Of a DNA stretch of 41,987 bases, positions 33,957 through 41,658 are shown piece by piece. This DNA is from Cupriavidus sp. (GTDB lineage Bacteria; Pseudomonadota; Gammaproteobacteria; Burkholderiales; Burkholderiaceae): positions 1 to 41,987 of the forward strand of contig JAPSLP010000040.1 of assembly GCA_031180665.1 (NCBI GenBank). The letters are read 5' to 3'. A model generated the notes under the pieces. It made no database searches and was not told the DNA's origin. It worked only from the letters and a program-made list of their open reading frames with translations. Position 1 is the stretch's first letter. Each line of letters opens with the position of its first letter. Made by a program: the position numbers and the translations under genes.

Positions 33957-35276
33957 ATGAAGAAGGGTTTTTACACCATCATGGCCGCGCAGTTTTTTTC
34001 TTCGCTGGCCGACAACGCTCTGCTCATCGCCGCCATTGCCCTCCTCGCCGAATTGCACTCTCCGCAGTGGATGACCCCGCTGCTCAAGCTGTTCTTCGTG
34101 CTGTCCTATGTCGTGCTGGCCGCCTTCGTCGGCGCCTTTGCCGATTCGATGCCCAAGGGCAAGGTGATGTTCATCACCAATACGATCAAGATCGGCGGCT
34201 GCGCGATCATGATGTTCGGGCTGCACCCGCTGCTGGCCTATGGCGTGGTGGGCTTCGGCGCGGCGGCCTATTCGCCGGCCAAGTACGGCATCCTGACCGA
34301 GCTGCTGCCAGCCGAGCGGCTGGTGGCCGCCAACGGCTGGATCGAGGGCCTGACGGTCGGCTCGATCATCCTGGGCACGGTGGTCGGCGGCGCGCTGATT
34401 TCGGTCAAGGTGTCGACCCTGATGCTGGCGATGGACCTGCCCTGGCTCGAGACCGGCATCGATACGCCGGCCGAGGCCGCAATGGTGGTCATCATGCTGT
34501 TCTATGTGATCGCCGCGCTGTTCAACCTGTTCATTCCCGACACCGGCGCCCGCTATCCGCAGCAGGAGAAGAACCCGATCAAGCTGATCGCCGAGTTCGC
34601 CGACTGCTTCACCGCGCTATGGAAGGACAAGCTCGGTCAGATCTCGCTGGCGGTGACCACACTGTTCTGGGGGGCCGGGGCCACGCTGCAGTTCATCGTG
34701 CTCAAATGGGCGGAAAAGTCGCTCGGCCTCAATCTGTCGCAGGGCGCCCTGCTACAGGCCGTGGTGGCGGTCGGCGTGGCCGTCGGCGCGATCATGGCGG
34801 CGATGCGCATCCCGCTGCGCAAGTCGCTGTCGGTGCTGCCGTTCGGCGTGGCGATGGGGGCGATCGTGATGCTGATGGCCTTCTACACCAAGGACGCCAT
34901 GCCCGATATCGCGATCGACCTGCTCGGCATGCGGATGCCGCTGTATATGGCGGTCGCCTATGTCTTCCTGATGCTGGTGGGCGGCATGTCGGGCTACTTC
35001 GTGGTGCCGATGAACGCGCTGCTGCAGCATCGCGGCCACGTGCTGCTGTCGGCGGGCCACTCGATCGCGGTGCAGAACTTCAACGAGAACGTCTCGGTGC
35101 TGCTGATGCTGTGCCTGTACGCGCTGCTGATCAAGCTGAACGTGCCGATCGGCATCGTGATCATCGCCTTCGGCATGTTCGTCTGCGGCACCATGCTGCT
35201 GGTGATGCGCCAGCATCGCAAGAACGTCCGGCTATACAACTCGCTGGCGATGATCGGCGAGGACAAGCACCACTAG
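33957..35276 (+). CDS. lplT: lysophospholipid transporter LplT
   Basis: Major-facilitator protein that flips lysophospholipids across the inner membrane for re-acylation. The 439 aa (from MKKGFYTIMAAQFFSSLADNALLIAAIALL) include about 12 transmembrane helices and family stretches such as FGAAAYSPAKYGILTELLP and LVAANGWIEGLTVGSIILG. E. coli LplT is 397 aa. Here no fused acyltransferase (Aas) is next to it. The start was preferred over an open upstream ATG at 33789 because the conserved protein begins here, with AAGG close upstream. It converges with the DUF1853 gene. Confidence 0.93.
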   Translation: MKKGFYTIMAAQFFSSLADNALLIAAIALLAELHSPQWMTPLLKLFFVLSYVVLAAFVGAFADSMPKGKVMFITNTIKIGGCAIMMFGLHPLLAYGVVGFGAAAYSPAKYGILTELLPAERLVAANGWIEGLTVGSIILGTVVGGALISVKVSTLMLAMDLPWLETGIDTPAEAAMVVIMLFYVIAALFNLFIPDTGARYPQQEKNPIKLIAEFADCFTALWKDKLGQISLAVTTLFWGAGATLQFIVLKWAEKSLGLNLSQGALLQAVVAVGVAVGAIMAAMRIPLRKSLSVLPFGVAMGAIVMLMAFYTKDAMPDIAIDLLGMRMPLYMAVAYVFLMLVGGMSGYFVVPMNALLQHRGHVLLSAGHSIAVQNFNENVSVLLMLCLYALLIKLNVPIGIVIIAFGMFVCGTMLLVMRQHRKNVRLYNSLAMIGEDKHH

Positions 35277-35284
35277 CCACCGTG

Positions 35285-35310
35285 GCAGCGCCGGCCCGGG
35301 CCGGCGCTGC
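35285..35310. terminator. 26-bp perfect palindrome between convergent lplT and DUF1853 genes
   Basis: GCAGCGCCGGCCC (35285-35297) followed directly by its reverse complement (35298-35310). It fills the 38-bp gap between the two stops. As RNA it makes a very stable stem in either direction; no T-run. Probably a bidirectional terminator. Confidence 0.55.
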
Positions 35311-35314
35311 GCAC

Positions 35315-36538
35315 TCAGTACCGCGGCGGCTGCGCGATACGCTGCCGCGCCCGCTCCTCCCAGCCCGGCGGCACCACGAAGCCGCGCGAACGCTCGCGCC
35401 ACCAGCCCGGCGCCGAGGCGCCGGCCGGCTCCATCTCGCAGACCATCACCGGCGACTCGCGCCGCCAGGCCAGGTCGCGATGCGGCTCGGCAAAACGTGC
35501 GGCCAGCGCGTCGTGCAGGGTCTCGAACGGTTCGGTGTCGGGCTCCCGCACCAGCGCCGGCGACAGCCAGCGGGCGCGCGGCAGCCGATGCCAGCGCACC
35601 GGCGAGGCCGAAGCCGACGAACGCGTCGCCTGCGTCCCCACCCGCTGCGCCCATTGCTCCAGCGTCGACCACCAGCCGTGCAGATGGGCCGGATTGAGCC
35701 CGAGCGTATCCAGTCCGGCCGGCATCAGCCCATCGCGATAGAACAGCCAGCCCAGCAGATAGATTTCGCAGCGATCGACGCGGGCGCCCAGCAGCGCCTC
35801 GGCCTCCGGCGTGCGCGACAGCGGCAGTTGCCGGCGAACGATATGCGAGAGCTTGTCGCCGAGGCGGTCGACCAGGTTCGGGCCGACGAAGGCCTGCAGC
35901 CATGCGGCTTGCTCCCTCGGAGCCGCCGCGTTCGACGCATCGCTGCCGGGTTCCACCAGCAGATAGAACTTGGCGGCCATCTCCCAGTGCACCAGCTGGC
36001 GGGCCCGTGGCGGTCCGCCGGCGTTGGCACCCATCGCACCGATCGCGCCGGCCGCAGCAGTGTTCGCCGGCGTCTCGCGCCAGACGAAGTCCAGCTCACC
36101 CAGGGTCTGCACGCCGTGCGCGCCGTGCCGGCGCACCGGCAGATTGGAGGCGACCAGCTCGATGCCGTCGCCGTGCTCCAGCGCGAAATGCAGCAGCCGT
36201 TCGGCATGCCGGCCCAGCCGCAGGCTGCGCGCGGCCGGAGCCAGCGCCTGCACCGCGCCGGGCAGCGCGGACAGTTCCTCGATGGTGGGTGGCAGCTGGT
36301 TCGGATCGGCGCTCGCCAGCCAGCGCTGCCAGGCGGCGAGCGCCGCGGGCGGCCAGCTCGCGAGCGCGGCTGCGCCGGGTTCGGCCAGTGCGGCGAAGTC
36401 GCGCGGCAAGTCGCTCAGCAGCGGCGGCGCCAGCGTGCACCAGGCCAGGTCGCGCACCCGCGCCGACGTGGCGGCGCGCCACAGCGGCTCGGCCGTGGTT
36501 GCGCCGGCGCCGGCCAGTTCAGTGACCGGCTCCCGCAT
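35315..36538 (-). CDS. DUF1853 family protein
   Basis: Uncharacterised conserved cytosolic protein of 407 aa. Recognisable family stretches are VRDLAWCTLAPPLL near the N-terminus, LGRHAERLLHFALEH, TLGELDFVWRE, HWEMAAKFYL and DRCEIYLLGWLFY; the E-x-D and E-x-K pattern (GELDFV...WEMAAKFY) resembles a PD-(D/E)xK nuclease core, which is my inference only. The chosen start MREPVTELAG overlaps the end of the uracil-DNA glycosylase gene by 20 bp, so it is the last gene of the tsaB operon. A start further upstream is also open. Confidence 0.85.
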   Translation of the reverse strand: MREPVTELAGAGATTAEPLWRAATSARVRDLAWCTLAPPLLSDLPRDFAALAEPGAAALASWPPAALAAWQRWLASADPNQLPPTIEELSALPGAVQALAPAARSLRLGRHAERLLHFALEHGDGIELVASNLPVRRHGAHGVQTLGELDFVWRETPANTAAAGAIGAMGANAGGPPRARQLVHWEMAAKFYLLVEPGSDASNAAAPREQAAWLQAFVGPNLVDRLGDKLSHIVRRQLPLSRTPEAEALLGARVDRCEIYLLGWLFYRDGLMPAGLDTLGLNPAHLHGWWSTLEQWAQRVGTQATRSSASASPVRWHRLPRARWLSPALVREPDTEPFETLHDALAARFAEPHRDLAWRRESPVMVCEMEPAGASAPGWWRERSRGFVVPPGWEERARQRIAQPPRY

Positions 36539-37568
36539 CGCCGCCGCCGGCAGCGCCGGCCCGTGGTGAGTCGTGCACAGGGGAGTCGAGCAGATCGGCC
36601 GGCGCGGCCGGATCGTTCTGCCGATAGACATCGCGCGCCAGGCACAGGTCTTCCCACGCCCGCGCCTTGTCGGTCAGCGTGCGCAGCAGATAGGCCGGGT
36701 GGTAGGTCACCACCACCGGGATGCCCTCGTAGCGATGTACCGTGCCGCGCAGCTTGCTGATCGGCACGGTGGTGCGCAGCAGCGTCTGCGCGGCGAAGCG
36801 GCCCAGCACGACGATCAGGCGGGGGCGCACCAGCGCGATCTGCCGGCGCAGGAAGGGCTCGCACTGCTCGACCTCGGCGGGCTCGGGATTGCGGTTGCCG
36901 GGCGGCCGGCACTTGAGCACGTTGGCGATGAAGACATTGCGTCCGCGCGCCAGCTGCAGCGAGGCCAGCATGTTGTCGAGCAGCTTGCCCGCCTGGCCGA
37001 CGAAGGGCTCGCCCTGCCTGTCCTCGTTCTCGCCCGGGGCCTCGCCGACCAGCATCCAGTCGGCCTCGCGATCGCCGACGCCGAACACCGTGCGGGTGCG
37101 CGTACTGCACAACTGGCAGGCGGTGCAGCCGGCCACGCGCGCCTCCAGCGCCTGCCAGTCGAGCGTGGAGAGGTCGTCGGCGGGGGCGGCGGGTTCGGCG
37201 ATAGCGGCGCCGATCGGCAGTGGCAGGCCGTCGTCGGCCATCACCGGCACGATGGGAATGGCCGGCTGGCGCGGCGCCGGCGCGGCGGCGGGCGGCGGGC
37301 TTGCCGCATTGGCGGCCAGCCCTTCGTTGCCAATCGCTTCACGGCTCGGCGCTTCGTGACTCAGCGCTTCGTTGCGCAGCGCTTCACGGCTCGGGCCTTC
37401 GTGACTCGGCACTTCACCGCCCGGCGCTTCGTGGCCCGGCGCTTCGAGGCTCACGGCCTCGGCCGATGCCGGCGCGTCCCCCAGCTCGGCCCGCACGGCC
37501 GCAGCATGGCGCGGCACCCATTCGGTACCGATGCCGAGCGCCTCCAGAAACAGCGCGCGCCGATTCAT
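36519..37568 (-). CDS. uracil-DNA glycosylase, family 4 (4Fe-4S type)
   Basis: Removes uracil from DNA in base excision repair. The catalytic domain (about residues 133-330) has four Cys for an iron-sulfur cluster (C148, C151, C220, C236), motif GEAPGENEDRQGEPFVG and the second motif YHPAYLLR. The N-terminus MNRRALFLEALGIGTEWVPRH is conserved in Burkholderiales homologues. Between them lies a low-complexity insert, including nine pentapeptide units (residues 41-85). The ATG overlaps the rimI stop (ATGA, 37568-37565), so translation is coupled. 349 aa in total, longer than typical bacterial family-4 enzymes (about 200-300). Confidence 0.93.
   Translation of the reverse strand: MNRRALFLEALGIGTEWVPRHAAAVRAELGDAPASAEAVSLEAPGHEAPGGEVPSHEGPSREALRNEALSHEAPSREAIGNEGLAANAASPPPAAAPAPRQPAIPIVPVMADDGLPLPIGAAIAEPAAPADDLSTLDWQALEARVAGCTACQLCSTRTRTVFGVGDREADWMLVGEAPGENEDRQGEPFVGQAGKLLDNMLASLQLARGRNVFIANVLKCRPPGNRNPEPAEVEQCEPFLRRQIALVRPRLIVVLGRFAAQTLLRTTVPISKLRGTVHRYEGIPVVVTYHPAYLLRTLTDKARAWEDLCLARDVYRQNDPAAPADLLDSPVHDSPRAGAAGGGDAGAGH
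37314..37448 (-). repeat. 15-bp in-frame tandem repeats in the glycosylase gene
   Basis: Nine units of 15 bases encode pentapeptides with a conserved Glu at position 2: LEAPG, HEAPG, GEVPS, HEGPS, REALR, NEALS, HEAPS, REAIG, NEGLA. The DNA core is GCTTCGNGNCTCGGC-like on the plus strand. Confidence 0.8.
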
Positions 37569-38206
37569 GCCGATGCCTCCCGCGTGCCACCCTGCTCGCT
37601 TCCCTGCTCGCTTCCCTGCTCGCTGCCCTGCTCGCTTCCCTGCTTCCTGTCCGGCTCCAGGTCCTGTTCCCTGTCTTGCCCTGTATCCCAGCGGCGACGC
37701 AGCACCAGCGCATCCTCGCGCCCGCCGGCGGCGGGGTAATAACCCTTGCGCCGGCCGATCGCCTCGAAACCGGCGGCCTCGTACAGCGCCAGCGCGGCGG
37801 TATTCGACGGCCTGACTTCGAGCAGCACATTGGGCAGGCGATGCTGATGCGCGGTGGCCAGCGCCACGGCCAGCAGCAGCTTGCCGAGCCCCCGGCGATG
37901 GCGCGCCGGCTCGATCGTGATATTGAGCAGATGCATCTCGTCGACCACCGGCATCAGCACCGCGTAGCCGGCCAGCTTGCCGGCCGGGTCGCGCAGCGTC
38001 AGGCCGATATGGCCGGCCTTGACCGAGTTCTCGAAATTGCCGCGGGTCCAGGGATGGCTATAGGCGCGCTGTTCGATGTCGACCACCGCGTCCAGGTCGC
38101 GCGCGCTCATGCGCGCCAGCGCCCAGCCGCCCGGCAACGTGGGCATGTCGGGCACCGCGGGCCAGGCGGCGGCGCGGGTGCGGCTGTCGCCGAGCGCGGC
38201 GTTCAT
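37565..38206 (-). CDS. rimI: ribosomal-protein-alanine N-acetyltransferase
   Basis: GNAT enzyme that acetylates the N-terminal alanine of ribosomal protein S18 (family role). The 213 aa have a ~28-residue N-terminal extension, the GNAT core with acetyl-CoA loop RRGLGKLLL (104-112), E99 in NITIEP and the C-terminal NTAALALYEAAGF. E. coli RimI is 148 aa; the extra C-terminal ~40 residues are low complexity with four GSEQ repeats. Its ATG overlaps the tsaB stop (38206-38203) and its stop overlaps the udg start, so all three are translationally coupled. tsaB-rimI linkage is common in bacteria. Confidence 0.94.
   Translation of the reverse strand: MNAALGDSRTRAAAWPAVPDMPTLPGGWALARMSARDLDAVVDIEQRAYSHPWTRGNFENSVKAGHIGLTLRDPAGKLAGYAVLMPVVDEMHLLNITIEPARHRRGLGKLLLAVALATAHQHRLPNVLLEVRPSNTAALALYEAAGFEAIGRRKGYYPAAGGREDALVLRRRWDTGQDREQDLEPDRKQGSEQGSEQGSEQGSEQGGTREASA
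37591..37638 (-). repeat. 12-bp tandem repeat at the 3' end of rimI
   Basis: Four 12-base units, CCTGCTCGCTTC three times and CCTGCTCGCTGC once (plus-strand reading), encoding GSEQ repeats. A degenerate fifth unit follows. Copy-number change keeps the frame. Confidence 0.88.
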
Positions 38207-38994
38207 TGCCGTTCCCCCGTCGCCGCCAGCGACGCGCGCCCCGCCGCCGCGGCCTGGCGCTCGGCCACGGTCTGGGCGACCTTGTCGCGCAGGTACAGCG
38301 GCGCGGCGTCGGCCGCGGCCACCGTCTCGCCGCGCGCCAGCGCGCGCTGCGCGAGCGCGACCACGGCAGCCGCGTGCGGCATCGCGCCGGCGATCGTGCG
38401 CGCGGCTTGCGCGGCGGCGTGCAGGCGATCGCCATAGACCGCGCCGCCATTGCCGGCCAGCCAGAACGGTACGCCCGGCGCCTGCACCGTCTCGGGCGCG
38501 ACCACGCGCATCGAACCGGCTTCCTGCCATTCGCCGCGGGCCGCGTCCCATTCGAACAGCCCGGTGTAGACCTCGTCCATGCGCGCATCGAGCGCGACCA
38601 GCACCGGCACGCCGGCGGGCAGCGGCGCGGCCGCGGTGTCGCCCTCCAGCGCGGCCCCCGGCACCCCGCGCACGCGTTCGGCGCAGGCCATCAGCGTATT
38701 GACGGGCACGACCGGCAGATCGGCGCCGAAGGCCAGCCCCTGCGCAATGCCGCAGGCGGTGCGCAGGCCGGTAAACGAGCCCGGGCCGGCGCCGAAGGCG
38801 ATCGCCGCGCAATCGGCCAGCCGGATGCCGGCCTCGGCCAGCAATTCGCCCGCGGCGGGCAGGACCCGGCCCGACGAGCGCGGGCCGGTCTGTTCGTGGC
38901 GGGCCAGGCAGCGCAGGCCGCCGGTCGGCGAGGCGTGTCCGAGCGCGACGGAGCACCACTCGGTGGAGGTTTCAATGGCGAGAATCCATGACAT
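38203..38994 (-). CDS. tsaB: tRNA t6A modification protein TsaB
   Basis: Partner of TsaD and TsaE in making N6-threonylcarbamoyladenosine at position 37 of ANN-decoding tRNAs. The 263 aa have the ASKHA-fold N-terminus ILAIETSTEWCSVAL, the HEQTGPRSSGRVLP region, GAGPGSFTGLR (68-78) and LDARMDEVYTG. E. coli TsaB is 231 aa. It heads the tsaB-rimI-udg-DUF1853 operon. A TACAAT box (39006-39001) sits so close that the mRNA would start at the ATG itself. Confidence 0.95.
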   Translation of the reverse strand: MSWILAIETSTEWCSVALGHASPTGGLRCLARHEQTGPRSSGRVLPAAGELLAEAGIRLADCAAIAFGAGPGSFTGLRTACGIAQGLAFGADLPVVPVNTLMACAERVRGVPGAALEGDTAAAPLPAGVPVLVALDARMDEVYTGLFEWDAARGEWQEAGSMRVVAPETVQAPGVPFWLAGNGGAVYGDRLHAAAQAARTIAGAMPHAAAVVALAQRALARGETVAAADAAPLYLRDKVAQTVAERQAAAAGRASLAATGERQ

Positions 38995-39000
38995 GCCGCG

Positions 39001-39006
39001 ATTGTA
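39001..39006 (-). promoter_or_regulatory. -10 box of the tsaB promoter (probable leaderless transcript)
   Basis: TACAAT on the minus strand ends at 39001. Six bases follow, then the A of the tsaB ATG at 38994, exactly where +1 is expected. No Shine-Dalgarno is present. The -35 is weak (GCTTCG at 17-bp spacing). Confidence 0.5.
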
Positions 39007-39113
39007 TCCGCTGGCCGCCGAACCGAAGCCGCCCTCGGTTTTTTCCGGGCGGGTTTGGCGGTCCGCGGGGCTATCATCGCGGGTCCATCCCCCTCACCGT
39101 CCCGGAGTCCCCC

Positions 39114-39383
39114 ATGAGCGATCTGCAACAGCGCTTCGAGCAAGCGCAGAACGACGTCAAGCAACTGTCCGAGCGCCCCAGCAACATGACGCTGCTGCGG
39201 CTGTACGCGCTGTACAAGCAAGGCAGCGAGGGCGACGTCCATGGCGACAAGCCGGGCATGACCGACTTCGTCGGCCGCTACAAGTTCGAGGCGTGGGAAA
39301 CGTTGAAGGGCACCAGCCAGGAAGAGGCGATGCAGAAGTACATCGAGCTGGTGGAAGAGTTGAAGTCGGGCGCGGCGAGCTGA
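39114..39383 (+). CDS. acyl-CoA-binding protein
   Basis: Small cytosolic four-helix protein that binds long-chain acyl-CoA esters. The 89 aa match the ACBP family almost end to end: LQQRFEQAQNDVKQLSERPSN, the ligand-binding LLRLYALYKQGSEGDV and YKFEAWETLKGTSQEEAMQK, with the Tyr/Lys residues that contact CoA. The start has GGAG upstream. The gene is divergent from tsaB (119 bp) and converges with the DHA2 transporter. ACBP is patchy in bacteria but known in betaproteobacteria. Confidence 0.95.
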   Translation: MSDLQQRFEQAQNDVKQLSERPSNMTLLRLYALYKQGSEGDVHGDKPGMTDFVGRYKFEAWETLKGTSQEEAMQKYIELVEELKSGAAS

Positions 39384-39390
39384 GCGCCGA

Positions 39391-39486
39391 CTCGTCGTCC
39401 CCGCGAATGCGGGGATCCAGTGACTTGAGACCCGTGCGCCCGCAGTATGGAGGCCGCTGGGTCCCCGCCTGCGCGGGGACGACGAG
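39391..39486. repeat. paired REP-like inverted repeat, copy 1
   Basis: A 30-base arm at 39391-39420 (begins CTCGTCGTCCCCGCG) and its inverted copy at 39457-39486 match at 27 of 30 positions, separated by 36 bp. Each arm has its own small hairpin (CCCCGC/GCGGGG). It lies between the convergent ACBP and DHA2 genes. The same arm occurs again at 41581-41651. Confidence 0.85.
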
Positions 39487-39506
39487 TTGGCACGGGAAGA
39501 AGCACG

Positions 39507-41000
39507 CTACGGCTCCACCCGCTCCGGCTGCTGCCGCGGCCGGATCCGCCACGCGGCCAGGATCGCGGTCGCGATCACCAGACCCACCGCCAGGAACGTT
39601 TCGTCGAAGGCGCGGATGCGCGCCGCGGCATCGGCCCCGGCCTGGTTGCCGGCCAGCAGCGCGCCGTGCGATTCGAGCCGCCATTGCAGGCCGACCCCGG
39701 CCAGGCTGACGCCGATGGCGCCGCCCAGCTGCCGCACGAAATTGATCACGCTGGAACCCTGCGCGATCAGCGAGAAATCGACGCCGCGCATCGCGCCCAG
39801 CGACAGCGACGGCAGGATGCAGCCCAGGCCGATGCGGCCGAGCACCGCCAGCGCGATCAGCACCACGTAGGGCGTCGTCAGCGAGCCCAGCGCCATCAGC
39901 AGAAAGGATGCCGCCAGCAGCGCGAGCCCGACCGACACCTGGACATGCGGCGGCACGCGGCTGCTCAGCCGGCCTGCCGCGGCGATGGTCAGGGCCAGCG
40001 CGATGCCGGCCGGCAGCAGCACAAACCCCGCCTGCGACGGCGAGTACTGCAGCGCCATCTGCATGTAGACCGGCAGCAGATAGGTCGATCCGAACAGGCC
40101 GGCGCCATAGATGAAGGCCACCACCGCGCCGGCCGAGAACTGCCGATAGCTGTAGAGCCGCATGTTCATCAGCGGGTCCGACGCGCGCAGCTGCCACAGC
40201 ACGAACAGCACCAGCAGCAGCACGCCCAGCCCCGACAGCAGCAGGCCCGTGACGGTGTCCTCGCGCAGCTCGACCAGGCCGTTGAGCAGCATCACCGTGG
40301 CGACGCCGGCCAGCGCCAGGCCCTGCCAGTCGAGCGGCTTGCGCTCGCCCATCATCGCCGAATCGATCGCCATGAAGCGGCGCGCCATCAGCCATGCGAC
40401 GATGGTCAGCGGCACCACCACGAAGAAGATCGAGCGCCAGCCGAACGATTCGACCAGGAAGCCCCCCAGGCTCGGCCCCAGCGCCGGCGCCAGCACCACG
40501 CCGAAGCCGAACATCCCCATCGCCCTGCCCTGCTCGCGTTCCTCGAACACGCGCAGGATCAGGATGTTCGGCAGCGGCTGCATGATGCCCGCGGCCACGC
40601 CTTCGGCCACGCGCATGGCGATCATCACGCCATAGCTGGGCGAGAAGCCGCCGACCATCCCGCCGACGCCCAGCAGCACGGCGGCGCCGAGAAAGGTGCG
40701 GCGCAGGCCGTAGCGGTTCAGCAGCCATGGGGTCAGCAGCATCGCCAGCGTCATCGCGATCATGAAGCTGGCCGCGACCCATTGGGCGCGTTCCTGCCCG
40801 AGCCCGAAATGCCGGCTCAGGTCGGGCACCGCGACATTGACGATGGTCGACGATACGATCGACGACATCGTGCCGATCATCAGCGTGACCAGCACCAGCC
40901 AGCGCAGCTTGTCGCCGTAGCGCTCGTGCAGCTGGGCGCGCGTGGGGGCGCTGCGCGCGGAACCGTCGCCGCCGCGCGGCGGCAAGGCGCCCTCGCTCAC
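39507..41000 (-). CDS. DHA2-family MFS multidrug transporter (EmrB-like)
   Basis: Inner-membrane proton antiporter of the 14-helix DHA2 class; substrate unknown. The 497 aa begin MSEGALPPRGGDG (GTG start) and show 14 hydrophobic segments. The family motifs are STIVNVAVPDLSRHFG in helix 1, the motif A variant NRYGLRRTFLGA, and motif C GVVLAPALGPSLGGFL in helix 5. The GTG overlaps the stop of the DUF1857 gene (GTGA, 41000-40997), so the two are translationally coupled. No EmrA-type adaptor is adjacent. An open frame continues upstream, but the coupled GTG is the natural start. Confidence 0.92.
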   Translation of the reverse strand: MSEGALPPRGGDGSARSAPTRAQLHERYGDKLRWLVLVTLMIGTMSSIVSSTIVNVAVPDLSRHFGLGQERAQWVAASFMIAMTLAMLLTPWLLNRYGLRRTFLGAAVLLGVGGMVGGFSPSYGVMIAMRVAEGVAAGIMQPLPNILILRVFEEREQGRAMGMFGFGVVLAPALGPSLGGFLVESFGWRSIFFVVVPLTIVAWLMARRFMAIDSAMMGERKPLDWQGLALAGVATVMLLNGLVELREDTVTGLLLSGLGVLLLVLFVLWQLRASDPLMNMRLYSYRQFSAGAVVAFIYGAGLFGSTYLLPVYMQMALQYSPSQAGFVLLPAGIALALTIAAAGRLSSRVPPHVQVSVGLALLAASFLLMALGSLTTPYVVLIALAVLGRIGLGCILPSLSLGAMRGVDFSLIAQGSSVINFVRQLGGAIGVSLAGVGLQWRLESHGALLAGNQAGADAAARIRAFDETFLAVGLVIATAILAAWRIRPRQQPERVEP

Positions 41001-41467
41001 CCGAGCCTGCCGATGCTGGCCAGCTCGCGGATCTTGCGCACCGTATCGAGATCGGCCTCGTGATAGGCGGACTTGACGATCTCGGCGTAGCGGTCGTCGC
41101 CGCTGGCGTCGACCGCCGGCATCGTGGTCTCGTAGGTAAAGCGCAGCAGCAGCGCGCCCGGACCGGGCGTCTCGATCGTCATCGTCAGCGTGCCGCCGGC
41201 GTGGTCGGCGGTGGCGGCGGTCTCGTAGCGGACCGAGCGGCGCGGTTCGAACACGACGCGGTCGCGTACCTCGGCGTGGCCGAAATGCAGCACACGCTCG
41301 ATCCAGTCGTCGCCACGGCCGGTGATTTCCGCCCGGTCCAGGCCGAGCACGAACAGCTCCGGCGACTGGCCGCGCAGCACCATCCCCTGCCACACCTGCT
41401 CCGCCGTCAGCGGGTCCAGCGCGGGCATGTTGGGGTCATTGATCTCTACCAGATGCTCGAAGCGCAA
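40997..41467 (-). CDS. DUF1857 / SRPBCC-family protein
   Basis: Small START-like (SRPBCC) protein of 156 aa, expected to form a hydrophobic ligand pocket; function unknown. Recognisable DUF1857 features: N-terminal MRFEHLVEINDP, AEQVWQGMVLRGQSPELFV, an RYETAAT strand and the C-terminal helix YAEIVKSAYHEADLDTVRKIRELA. The start is TTG (41467-41465) with GGGAG eight bases upstream. Its stop overlaps the transporter start, suggesting a shared role, perhaps binding a compound that the pump exports (inference). Confidence 0.9.
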   Translation of the reverse strand: MRFEHLVEINDPNMPALDPLTAEQVWQGMVLRGQSPELFVLGLDRAEITGRGDDWIERVLHFGHAEVRDRVVFEPRRSVRYETAATADHAGGTLTMTIETPGPGALLLRFTYETTMPAVDASGDDRYAEIVKSAYHEADLDTVRKIRELASIGRLG

Positions 41468-41495
41468 CTTGATTCTCCCTCTAGCTCAAGGCGCC

Positions 41496-41520
41496 ATTAT
41501 GAAGGCCCCGCGCCGGGGCC
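41496..41520 (-). promoter_or_regulatory. candidate promoter of the DUF1857-DHA2 operon
   Basis: CATAAT on the minus strand (41501-41496) is a fair -10; the -35 is weak. A 7-bp hairpin (GGCCCCG 41504-41510, CGGGGCC 41514-41520) lies in the spacer, directly upstream of the -10, and could be an operator. Confidence 0.35.
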
Positions 41521-41534
41521 GCATCCCGCAAAGC

Positions 41535-41557
41535 AAAAAGCCCGCGCGAGCGGGCTT
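41535..41557 (-). terminator. rho-independent terminator of aceB
   Basis: On the minus strand AAGCCCGC, loop TCGC, GCGGGCTT is followed by TTTGCTTT. An 8-bp stem with a T-rich tail, about 100 bp after the aceB stop. The best intrinsic terminator in the window. Confidence 0.8.
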
Positions 41558-41580
41558 CGGGGCTTTGGCATCGAGATGTC

Positions 41581-41651
41581 CGTCGTCCCCGCGCAGGCAG
41601 GGATCCGGTGTCTTCACAAGTCGCCGGACCCCCGCTTTCACGGGGACGACG
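41581..41651. repeat. paired REP-like inverted repeat, copy 2
   Basis: Arms at 41581-41608 (CGTCGTCCCCGCGCAGG...) and 41624-41651 (inverted), separated by 15 bp, closely related to the arms at 39391-39486. It lies in the aceB 3' region, before its terminator. Confidence 0.85.
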
Positions 41652-41658
41652 CTCGAGC

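Noticed and set aside
37565..38959. A TsaB-RimI fusion protein
   Set aside because: The long frame reads antisense-free but out of frame through tsaB; TsaB has its own intact frame and stop, with an ATGA overlap to rimI.
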